Source: Phaeodactylibacter xiamenensis (GTDB lineage: Bacteria; Bacteroidota; Bacteroidia; Chitinophagales; Saprospiraceae). From it: a DNA stretch of 64,000 nucleotides. The number at the start of each line of letters is the position of its first letter. Within the stretch, counting starts at the first letter, position 1. Shown here one piece after another: positions 1 through 7,124 of the stretch. A model generated the notes under the pieces. That model made no database searches. It was given only the letters and a program-made list of their open reading frames with translations, and was not told the origin of the DNA. The stretch lies in contig NZ_JPOS01000003.1 in NCBI RefSeq assembly GCF_000759025.1, positions 124,001 through 188,000 of the forward strand, read 5' to 3'. Made by a program: the position numbers and the translations under genes.

Positions 1-66
1 GGACGTGATGCAGAGCTGGCGAAAAAGGCAATTCAGGGGCATACAAAATTTACTTTAATAAAATCT

Positions 67-405
67 AATGGTTTTGCTGTAGCGGCGCAGCATTTGTGGG
101 GGTGCTGATCAGGGTTCAGGCAAAGCGATCGGTTGTGAATTTGGAGGCAGGCTGCCTGGGTTAGAGCCTTGCAAGAGCTTTCTCCTGGCCCCTTACAGGC
201 TCTTCGGCAGGTTTTCCCATGTAAAGCTGGGGCAGAGCTCCTGGAAATGCCCAGGCTTAAGCTCTACACCAGCTAGCAGACGTCCTGTCGGGGAGTTTTC
301 TCCCGGTCTTTGCTGGGAGCCGGCAGGTTTTCCTAAAAATTACCATTCCAGCGGGGGCAACCGGGCACAGTGCCTGTTCGGCGTTTTATGTGATGGAGTT
401 GTAAC
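67..405 (+). repeat. Left copy of a long diverged direct repeat (copy A)
   Basis: This noncoding block matches 3447-3904 in the same orientation. Shared landmarks are the start (TTTGCTGTARCGGCGCAGCA), the phrase GGCAGGCTGCCTGGGTTAG, and the end (GGCGTTTTATGTGAT). Copy B carries about 100 extra bases near 3548-3650. Inside the repeat, the phrase beginning GAGCTTTCTCC and ending at CGGCAGGTTTTCC occurs twice, so the unit has its own internal duplication. It lies about 70 bases beyond the stop of the minus-strand gene at 474, just as copy B lies beyond the original stop of another minus-strand gene. No coding potential was recognised. Bases 1-66 and 406-473 show nothing else I can name. Confidence 0.8.
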
Positions 406-473
406 GGTAAGGCAAAACATTTTTAGCCCCACTTGCCGTTTTATGCCGTGTTATGTTCAGTTCATTCCAAGCT

Positions 474-1184
474 TCACCAGGTGTATCCTACGGTCAAGTC
501 AAAACGTAATGGATTATAACACTCCCATGTTTGATCCGTTCTGGGGTCTTTGACAATTCGATTGAAAATAACCCTGTCAATCTTTTGAAAGTTGGCTACC
601 CTTGAACGGAGGCCTATAATGAAGTTCCCACTCCTGTAATTCACCCCAAGCCTCAACTGGATATCATCTAATTCAAAAGTGCTTTCTGTATAAGGAAAAG
701 AAATGGAGTTATTCGAAGTAGTATTGTCAATGCTTCTAAAAACAAGAAGATTGTTTGCTAATTCCACTGAAATCAACCAATGACCTCCTAATTCGTAGAA
801 AGCTGATATAGACAAAGGTGCTAAAATCTTTTCATAATTGTCAGCTACTAGTAATATCTCTCTAAAGTCCCCAAAGTGTCCTTGATCAAAAGGTCTTAAG
901 AAAGTAGAGTTTTCATAATTCACTCCCAGTCCTATAAGATTGCTGAACCTCTTGCCTTGCCAAACTTTTCTTCTCGCCTTTACTCCAAAATGGTAGGTGC
1001 CCCAAAACTCTGGCTGCTTTCTTAACAAAGCTTCCTTTTCTGGCCTTGCATAATCGAACAGTCTTTTGTCATGCGCTTCAATACCGGCATTTACACTGAC
1101 TATCCAATCACCAATGGTTTCTATTTGGCAGTATACCGATTGAATGACAAATAAAACACCAACAGTTAAAACCATCTTTTTCAT
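474..1184 (-). CDS. Exported protein of unknown function, co-transcribed with a secreted protease
   Basis: The protein has 236 residues, with a signal peptide at 1-19 (hydrophobic core then VYCQ). The remainder has alternating polar/hydrophobic stretches rich in aromatic residues (for example RKVWQGKRFSNLIGLGVNYE and LRFDLTVGYTW at the C terminus). That pattern is typical of small outer-membrane or periplasmic beta-barrels, so a barrel is an inference. Its start codon overlaps the stop of the upstream protease gene by four bases (ATGA), which indicates translational coupling. The gene is AT-rich compared with the rest of the window, like its partner. I recognise no family. A role in tethering or assisting the protease is speculative. 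Confidence 0.65.
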   Translation of the reverse strand: MKKMVLTVGVLFVIQSVYCQIETIGDWIVSVNAGIEAHDKRLFDYARPEKEALLRKQPEFWGTYHFGVKARRKVWQGKRFSNLIGLGVNYENSTFLRPFDQGHFGDFREILLVADNYEKILAPLSISAFYELGGHWLISVELANNLLVFRSIDNTTSNNSISFPYTESTFELDDIQLRLGVNYRSGNFIIGLRSRVANFQKIDRVIFNRIVKDPRTDQTWECYNPLRFDLTVGYTW

Positions 1185-3127
1185 AGCTTTACTATTTTTT
1201 CGTGAAGAATCGTTCCATTCACATTCAATTGCAGCACGTAAAGGTCAGATGGCAAATCAGCCATGTTCACTTTGAAGTGATGGGAGGGCTCTTCAATCAT
1301 TTTCACCACTTTTCCATCTATAGAAATAAGGCTGGCGGCTATTCTTGTGCCAGACATATATCCCGAACATGCTACCTCAATAAACTCATTTGCTGGGTTA
1401 GGAAAAACATCCGCTTTAAATTTCGCTGCTCCTGACAATGTCTCCCCTTGTTCGCCCACACATATTTCAGTTGGAAATGAGTGTAATTCAAAAGTGCACG
1501 GCCTTCCTACAAATAAGTCGTACTCTACTTCGGCATCATTGCATCCCTCGGCTGATAGTGTATAAATAAGAGTTGCAGGCCCTGAAGAAGTAGCATTTCC
1601 CCAAAGTGAAGCTGTGACTCCGTTTCCACTACCCGGTGATGCAAATAAATTCGCTGGTTCGACTCGCCAAGTGACTGTCTTGGCACAAGGCATATTGTTT
1701 ATCAAGGTATAAGTTTGAGGATCAGTGCATAAAACTTCTGGACCTTGGATAAATGGATGCTCCATACAATCCATAGTATTCGGGTTTGTGGAAGCTCCCA
1801 GCCAGTCTCTTAGTCTTGAGTCTGGCGTACCATTTCCTTCCCACGAAGCATTAACTCTGCCAGCCCATTTATTCTCTATATTTGTACATGTTAAAATAGG
1901 ACCTCCTCGGTGTTGGGCAAAAACTCTACCACTATCCCCAAAATAAGGAGCCCCTGAAGATCCTCCTTCTAAAATTCCATAATCACCATCTACTCCATTT
2001 GATATTTCTACCCTTACGTATCTGCCCGCGACGATATTTGGCGGATAATTCAAAGTTTCATCGTTTTCAATGACTGCCACTTCATTATCAAAAGTAATTT
2101 TCTTAATATCTCCACGAGGATGATGCAACACTGTGGTAGTTTGACTAGCATTACCGCTTCTATCCCATCCTGTAAATGATACTCTATCCACAGGTCTTAT
2201 ATTCTGAATCAACTCAAGCAAGCTAAAATCAGTACCTCCCCAGCTTGAACGCAATTCCGCGCCCATGTATGTTACCCAACCTGTAGGAGGATTGCTACCG
2301 TTTGCACACTCGGGAGATTGCCAATTAAATCCAAAAAGATAGTCATCTAGGTTTTCCCTTATGCAATGATTAGCAGTAAGCACATACGCTGAAAGATCGC
2401 AACAATCATTATTAACAACAGCCCCTGTACATGTTCCTCCATTATCTGCCAATACCCTACAGATAGATTCTATTTGGCACCCCCAATCATTGCCTTCTTC
2501 ACAGGCTACATTTCTGTTGCAATCCGCAGATGTTCCAAAAGCTGTATTAAAAGATTGATCGTCGATTCCATGATAAAAGGAGCTAATCTGAATTTTAGGC
2601 TCTTCATAACTTGGAATGAAAATGGTAATATGTACTTTACTACCCTTAACGTAATCTGATCTAAACTTTTTATCGTATAAGTCTCTTGATGAAACTGGAC
2701 CAACTAAAAATCGGGATTTCTCGTTATAAATGTACATGATTCCGTCTTCGTGGATCTCAGTATTTTCAAATTTAAGACCTATAGCTTTAGCACCAAAACT
2801 CTCTATCTCCAGGCTCCAAATAATAAAATTATCCTTACGGGATATCTTACCATCTTCTGTAACAATATCAATATCTTGCTTGATGCCTATTTTTTGCATT
2901 TCTTTTCCAGTTTGTCGATCCTCCTGAAGCACTGCTTCAACATCTACATATGGTGCGTTGACTATCGGAATCTCTTCGTCAGGGTTATACCACGGGATAT
3001 AGTTCTCGATTTTGTCTTCTGGTGGTAGCACTCTTGTGATAACCTGACCAAAAGATTCCGAAATGTTTGTCAAGGCAATCAACCCTACTAAAATGAAATA
3101 CTTGAGAGTTCTATTTTCGATTTTCAT
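1181..3127 (-). CDS. Secreted trypsin-fold (S1, lysyl-endopeptidase-like) protease with T9SS sorting domain
   Basis: The protein has 648 residues: signal peptide 1-27, a beta-rich prodomain to about residue 195, and then a chymotrypsin-fold domain. The catalytic triad can be read as His in LTANHC, Asp in GTDFSLLEL and Ser in EGGSSGAPYF. The cysteine-rich start of the domain (CNRNVACEEG) resembles the lysyl endopeptidase/Achromobacter protease I group. After a PKD/Ig-like stretch, the last ~75 residues (ADVFPNPANEFIEV to LHEKIVKL) form a type A T9SS C-terminal domain, so the product should be exported and attached to or released from the cell surface. It overlaps the downstream 236-residue gene by 4 bp. 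The AT-rich composition and flanking direct repeats suggest acquisition as a cassette. Confidence 0.85.
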   Translation of the reverse strand: MKIENRTLKYFILVGLIALTNISESFGQVITRVLPPEDKIENYIPWYNPDEEIPIVNAPYVDVEAVLQEDRQTGKEMQKIGIKQDIDIVTEDGKISRKDNFIIWSLEIESFGAKAIGLKFENTEIHEDGIMYIYNEKSRFLVGPVSSRDLYDKKFRSDYVKGSKVHITIFIPSYEEPKIQISSFYHGIDDQSFNTAFGTSADCNRNVACEEGNDWGCQIESICRVLADNGGTCTGAVVNNDCCDLSAYVLTANHCIRENLDDYLFGFNWQSPECANGSNPPTGWVTYMGAELRSSWGGTDFSLLELIQNIRPVDRVSFTGWDRSGNASQTTTVLHHPRGDIKKITFDNEVAVIENDETLNYPPNIVAGRYVRVEISNGVDGDYGILEGGSSGAPYFGDSGRVFAQHRGGPILTCTNIENKWAGRVNASWEGNGTPDSRLRDWLGASTNPNTMDCMEHPFIQGPEVLCTDPQTYTLINNMPCAKTVTWRVEPANLFASPGSGNGVTASLWGNATSSGPATLIYTLSAEGCNDAEVEYDLFVGRPCTFELHSFPTEICVGEQGETLSGAAKFKADVFPNPANEFIEVACSGYMSGTRIAASLISIDGKVVKMIEEPSHHFKVNMADLPSDLYVLQLNVNGTILHEKIVKL

Positions 3128-3446
3128 AATATGACTGTCTTTGATTAAAATTTGGTTTCAATCTTGTCCGAAATTGCACATACTCCCCTCTACACGAGAC
3201 CGTTATTAGCGCAAAGAATAAGAAAACTCGGTACAATTACTCGAAATGAACGGAGCGCCCGAACGACATAGGGTTTTGAAATCAAAACTAATTCTGCGAA
3301 GAATCAATTTTTCGGTTTATTATGTGCTTTTTTATTTGAGCGATGAACAAATTTACCCCCCCGCGATATTTCCAAATTTTTTGGGCTTCTTTTTCAAAAA
3401 AACATTGTGGCTGGTACAAATCAGGTGGCAAGGGATGTAAGCTGCA
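3128..3446. other. AT-rich intergenic region upstream of the protease operon
   Basis: About 320 bases lie between the protease start and direct-repeat copy B. The region is AT-rich, with a run of Cs near 3355-3362 and T/A tracts near 3366-3400. It must contain the protease promoter, but I cannot pick out a convincing Bacteroidota -33/-7 pair. No gene is supported; the short open frames here lack any recognisable feature. Confidence 0.5.
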
Positions 3447-3904
3447 ATGGGGTTTGCTGTAACGGCGCAGCATTTACGGGGCTACTGGGAAGGGTTCAGG
3501 CAAAGCGGCCGGTTGTTATTTTGGAAGCAGGCTGCCTGGGTTAGGGCCTGGCTAGTGCGACTAGACCGAATTACCTGCTGGTTTTTCACCCCTGTAGCCC
3601 TTGCCATTGCTGCACTTTAAATGGTCAAGCATTTACGGATCAATCCACTAGAGCTTTCTCCTGGCCCCTTACAGACTCTCCGGCAGGTTTTCCTAAAATC
3701 ACCATTTCAATGTCCCATGCAAAGCTGGGGCAGAGCTCTTGGAAATGTCCAGGCTTAAGCTCTACACCAGCTTACTAACGTCCTGTCGAGGAGCTTTCTC
3801 CCGGTCTTTTCTGAGATCCGGCAGGTTTCCCTAAAAATCACCATTTCAGTTGGGGCAACCGGGCACAGTGCCTGTTCGGCGTTTTATGTGATTGGGTTAT
3901 AAGT
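3447..3904 (+). repeat. Right copy of the long direct repeat (copy B)
   Basis: This copy is homologous to 67-405 in the same orientation, with a ~100-base insertion relative to copy A at about 3548-3650. The internal motif CCGGCAGGTTTTCCTAAAA followed by TCACCATTTCA occurs near 3682 and in slightly altered form near 3819, which gives a tandem structure with a period near 137 bases. The right end (GCGTTTTATGTGATTGGGTT) runs into the displaced 3' end of the lipoprotein gene whose other part begins at 5709. Copies A and B bracket the protease cassette. Confidence 0.8.
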
Positions 3905-3932
3905 GCGATCCTTGGTGCTGTTCGGTTATTAA
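3897..3932 (-). pseudogene. Displaced 3' end of the IS-disrupted NTF2-like lipoprotein gene
   Basis: These bases are the original end of the gene that now starts at 5709. If the IS and one copy of the 7-bp duplication are removed, the minus-strand frame continues from ...MQTIYLI into TEQHQGSHL and then TAA at 3899-3897. The join keeps the reading frame exactly through TTAATAA followed by CCGAACAG. The fragment has no start of its own and is now separated from its gene by 1.3 kb of IS. Confidence 0.85.
3926..3932. repeat. IS target-site duplication, left copy
   Basis: The heptamer TTATTAA directly abuts the left terminal inverted repeat and is repeated exactly at 5265-5271. It encodes part of the Leu-Ile codons of the disrupted lipoprotein gene in the reconstructed uninterrupted sequence. 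Confidence 0.85.
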
Positions 3933-5264
3933 CTGACCTTTCGCACGCGAAATATTTGGAAAATTGATTAATAATGTCAGGGCAGTTATCTTGCAGCTCA
4001 AAGGAGCGAAAGATGAAAGACCCAAAGTTACTAGACTTGTATTCGGACTACCTGCTGGCATCGTTTCGCATGGCGACAGCCACCGGCTTGTCCGAGCTGA
4101 CCGATCAGGCACTGAGCCATGACAAGATCAGCCGTTTTTTAGGGCAGGAAGCCTTCACGGCAAAGGACTATTGGCGTTGCATAAAGCCTTTGGTACGTAA
4201 AGTGGAGCACCCGGACGCGGTCATCAAGATAGATGACACGATCGAGGAGAAGCCGCACTCTACGGAGAATGAAGTGGTCACTTGGCACTGGGACCACTCC
4301 AAGAAGCCGAAAGCGGGGCACACCAAAGGGATCAACATCCTGAATTTCCTTTACCAGAGCCCACAGGGCATAGAGCTGCCTGTTGCTTTTGAGATCGTGC
4401 GCAAGTCGCAAGAATACGTGGATACCAAAAGCGGGCAGGTAAAGAAGCGCAGCCCCCGCAGCAAGAACGAGATGCTGCGCGACCAGCTTTTTGCACTTGT
4501 CAAATACAACCGCGTGCCCTTCCGCTATGTGGTCTGGGACACTTGGTTTGCTGCCAAGGAGAACTTTGAGTTCGTGCACTATGAGCTGGGCAAGCATTTT
4601 ATCAGTGCCTTAAAGAGCAACCGCAAGGCTGCCCTTACCATGGAAGACAAACTGGAAGGCAAGTTCCACCGAGTCGACGGGCTAGAACTGCAAGCAGGCC
4701 AGGCCATTACTGTTTACCTTAAAGGGCTGGACTTCCAAGTCCAGCTGGTCAAACAGGTCTTTATAAACCAAGACGGCTCAACTGGAGACTTGTACCTGGT
4801 CACCAACGATCTGGAGCTAAGCGGCCCAGCTATCTGCACAACCTACGGGACACGCTGGGGAGTGGAGGTATTCCACAAATCGCTCAAACAAAACGTGGGG
4901 CTGGAAAAGTCCCCCACCAAGCACGAGACATCCCAGTGCAACCATGTTTTTGCTGCCATGATTGCCTGGACTAAACTCGAACTGCTGTCTGCAAAAGAGC
5001 AGACCAACCACTTTGCCCTAAAAACCAAAATTTATGTCAATGCCCTCAGGGCGGCTTTTCAAGAGGTGCAAAGGCTCAAAGCCTATGTCCCTGCAATTGG
5101 GCCGCCAAACGGGCTAGCCACCCCTCTTTTGGGGTAAGGCTTTGATTAACTTGTTCATGCGAGTGCTTTTTCAGTGCCATGCACTGAGTGGGATTGCTGT
5201 GCCAAGCACCCTGAATACTGCTAATTTTTTCAATTATCATAACCTTTCGCGTGCGAAAGGTCAG
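3933..5264 (+). mobile_element. Complete IS4-type insertion sequence, 1332 bp
   Basis: The ends carry a perfect 20-bp terminal inverted repeat: CTGACCTTTCGCACGCGAAA at 3933-3952, and its reverse complement at 5245-5264. The identical heptamer TTATTAA lies directly outside both ends (3926-3932 and 5265-5271) and is best read as the target-site duplication. A single transposase gene fills the element, intact and in one frame, so this copy looks recent and possibly active. The insertion split the 3' end of a minus-strand lipoprotein gene. The duplicated TTATTAA is itself nearly palindromic, so the apparent inverted repeat seems to continue a few bases beyond the true ends; the exact boundary could shift by a base or two. 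Confidence 0.92.
4013..5137 (+). CDS. IS4-superfamily DDE transposase
   Basis: I chose the ATG at 4013 because AAGGAG lies 6 bases upstream of it; the frame is open 13 codons further upstream but without a ribosome-binding site. The product has 374 residues. Acidic residues expected of a DDE enzyme can be read as the Asp pair in VIKIDDTIEEKP, Asp in YVVWDTWFA, and Glu in the signature YGTRWGVEVFHKSLK. That last signature fits the IS4-type Y-(2)-R-(3)-E-(6)-K pattern exactly. An N-terminal helical region (DLYSDYLLASF) precedes the RNase H-like core. It catalyses cut-and-paste movement of the element between the 20-bp inverted repeats. Exact subgroup (IS4 versus IS701-like) cannot be fixed by eye. 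Confidence 0.93.
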   Translation: MKDPKLLDLYSDYLLASFRMATATGLSELTDQALSHDKISRFLGQEAFTAKDYWRCIKPLVRKVEHPDAVIKIDDTIEEKPHSTENEVVTWHWDHSKKPKAGHTKGINILNFLYQSPQGIELPVAFEIVRKSQEYVDTKSGQVKKRSPRSKNEMLRDQLFALVKYNRVPFRYVVWDTWFAAKENFEFVHYELGKHFISALKSNRKAALTMEDKLEGKFHRVDGLELQAGQAITVYLKGLDFQVQLVKQVFINQDGSTGDLYLVTNDLELSGPAICTTYGTRWGVEVFHKSLKQNVGLEKSPTKHETSQCNHVFAAMIAWTKLELLSAKEQTNHFALKTKIYVNALRAAFQEVQRLKAYVPAIGPPNGLATPLLG

Positions 5265-5709
5265 TTATTAAGTAAATCGTCTGCATACGAGCGATCTTCC
5301 ATACGCCCTTTTCCTGAACCATAAAGCGGGCTTCACGGGCCAGTCCTTGTGGGATTTTTTTAGTGTAAAAAACCCAAGCGGTCTTGCCAAAGTACTCGAT
5401 GTGGTAATCTACTTCCACTTCCGGTACTTCAATGGGCTCGGGATGCTCGCGAATGTGATCAACGGTATGCTGCCGGATCGCCTCCCAACCTGAAAACACT
5501 ACAAAATCAGTATCGCCTCCATACATTTTGGAGGCGTAACTGACGTGCGCCCATTGGGCGGCCCATTTTGAAAGGTTGCGTTCGCAAAAATAACGGGTCT
5601 CATCTTTCAGGGTTTGTATAATCTGGCGTTCGGCGGCCTTCGAAGGCAACCAGGGCGTTTGGCAGGCTGTGAGCCAGGAGAGGAGGATTAGATGGAGAAT
5701 GTACTTCAT
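5230..5709 (-). pseudogene. NTF2/SnoaL-like lipoprotein, 3' end replaced by IS sequence
   Basis: The start at 5709 (ATG, MKYILHLILLSWLTAC) has GAGGAAA about 8 bases upstream. A longer open frame extends to 6000 but overlaps the neighbouring gene antisense. LTAC is a lipobox, so the mature protein is a lipoprotein. The body (KDETRYFCERNLSKWAAQW, then WVFYTKKIPQ and ARFMVQEKGVWKIARMQTIY) is typical of small SnoaL/NTF2-like domains, in which a conical alpha+beta fold ends in a strand like WKIARMQ. The IS inserted after Ile (MQTIYLI) and supplies a new tail TDLSHAKGYDN and stop in place of TEQHQGSHL. The whole predicted fold is retained, so the truncated protein may still work. It follows the two vWA genes in the same direction and probably belonged to their transcript. 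Confidence 0.75.
5265..5271. repeat. IS target-site duplication, right copy
   Basis: The heptamer TTATTAA directly follows the right inverted repeat of the IS and is identical to 3926-3932. Confidence 0.85.
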
Positions 5710-5767
5710 CGTGTTTTTCCTCAAAGCTAGCTTGCGGATAGTGGGGCGGATAGTAAAAAGGCGACTT

Positions 5768-7105
5768 TCAATGTACCACCAAAAGGCTAGCCCCCCAGCG
5801 CTCCGGTCCGGCGGCAGCCTCCAGGCGGTAGGAGCCTGCGGGCAATTGGGCAACGCTAAAGGTGGTCTCCCCCATCTCAACCGCTTTCCAGTCCCTGACT
5901 GGCTGACCAGCAGCGTTATAAAGGGTGATACGCTCTGCAAAGGCAGGTACCTTAAGCGTAACCTCCGTACGGGCCGGATTCGGAAAACAACCGAAAGCAA
6001 CCGGTACTGCCTGAGCAGCGGCCGGTGCCTCCGGCTGATCTGAGGTACAACTGTAGAAATCGTCGATCTTTTTAGTTTGCATTTGTAGCCAGGTGCTCAA
6101 ATCCGAGCGCACGGCATCACCAGTCAGGATAGGCTGGCGGTGCAGCTCGGTACTGCCCGGCGTATCTTCCAGCCAGGCGTACTGCCCACCAGTTTGCAGA
6201 GCCATACTTTGCAGGAGGTACTCTCCCTCTGCATTCAGTCCACTACAGGCAATGGGCCACAAAGCGACTCCTTTCTGCGCAGCCCATTGAATGGCACGGC
6301 GCATTCTTTCTGCAGCCTCAGGCGTCCGGGCAGGTTTTGCGTCCGTGAGGTAGACGAGTACCCGGGCTGGGGCAGCGGTATCCCAATCCGCATGCGCCAA
6401 AGCGGAGAGCAAGAGCGTATCCATAGCTTCCTCATCGGGGCCGCCGCCAGCCGCCTGAATGGTGAATGCCGGGGCTGACCCGCTACTGATATCCTGAATG
6501 AGGAAGCGCTCGCCTGCATCTCTGGCAAGATAGATGGGATGCTCCTGAGCGGTGAGTGAATTCAACAGCCCCTCGAACTCATCTCGCATGGAATGGGTGG
6601 CATCCAGCAAAAAGCGGATGTCCGCTCCCTTAAGTTCCTGGCAGGGCACGTCCAAAACCAGTGTTGTCGTTCCTCCGGAAGAGCGGTTGCCGTCAATCGC
6701 TACGGCCATTTCCCGGTTGCCCAGGCTGACCACCAGTTGTTTAGCCGCTCCGGTGCCCGGTACCCACGCTACAGCGGTTCCATTTAGGTTTGACCAACTA
6801 CTCCACAGGGTTGCCCCATCCTCATCATTGAGGCGCACCTGAGCATTGGCTACAGGCTGCCCTTGCTTGTTCAGGACCTTCACCGGAAATGGCCGGGCGT
6901 AATTCAATTGCCAGTACTTTTCATAAGCCTTAAAATCATTTTTAAGGGTAGCCTGCCAGGCCTCCATAGAGGGTAGAGCCGCCCAGCTGGAAAGGGGCAG
7001 GGTGTCCAGAGGCTGATTTGCCTGCCCTGCGTGACCGGTAGTGGCGAAGTGAGCCAGAGCAAAAAGCAGTAGTGCAAGATTCAAAATCGTCTTTTTCATA
7101 GCCAT
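5768..7105 (-). CDS. Secreted vWA-domain protein with T9SS sorting domain
   Basis: The protein has 445 residues: signal peptide 1-26, then an Ig/beta-sandwich-like stretch (FPVKVLNKQGQPVANAQVRL) followed by a von Willebrand A domain. The metal-site motif reads LLDATHSM, a DxTxS variant of the usual DxSxS, with later VLVYLTDAKPAR. The last ~75 residues (CFPNPARTEVTLKV, LYNAAGQPVRDW, LPAGSYRLEA) form a type A T9SS C-terminal domain. It starts 19 bases beyond the stop of the vWA/TonB-plug gene, in the same direction, so the two are almost certainly co-transcribed. The ligand and function are unknown. An alternative start at the second Met changes only two residues. Confidence 0.8.
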   Translation of the reverse strand: MAMKKTILNLALLLFALAHFATTGHAGQANQPLDTLPLSSWAALPSMEAWQATLKNDFKAYEKYWQLNYARPFPVKVLNKQGQPVANAQVRLNDEDGATLWSSWSNLNGTAVAWVPGTGAAKQLVVSLGNREMAVAIDGNRSSGGTTTLVLDVPCQELKGADIRFLLDATHSMRDEFEGLLNSLTAQEHPIYLARDAGERFLIQDISSGSAPAFTIQAAGGGPDEEAMDTLLLSALAHADWDTAAPARVLVYLTDAKPARTPEAAERMRRAIQWAAQKGVALWPIACSGLNAEGEYLLQSMALQTGGQYAWLEDTPGSTELHRQPILTGDAVRSDLSTWLQMQTKKIDDFYSCTSDQPEAPAAAQAVPVAFGCFPNPARTEVTLKVPAFAERITLYNAAGQPVRDWKAVEMGETTFSVAQLPAGSYRLEAAAGPERWGASLLVVH

Positions 7106-7124
7106 TAATTTTGGAGGATGAGAT

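Noticed and set aside
67-3904. The direct repeats as integron attC sites
   Set aside because: They follow the 3' ends of genes as attC sites do, but they are 340-450 bases long, no R/L box pair could be recognised by eye, no integrase gene is present, and only two copies exist.
3897-4112. A minus-strand 71-codon open frame spanning the left IS end
   Set aside because: It is a chance fusion of IS antisense sequence with the displaced tail of the lipoprotein gene; only the last 12 codons are meaningful.
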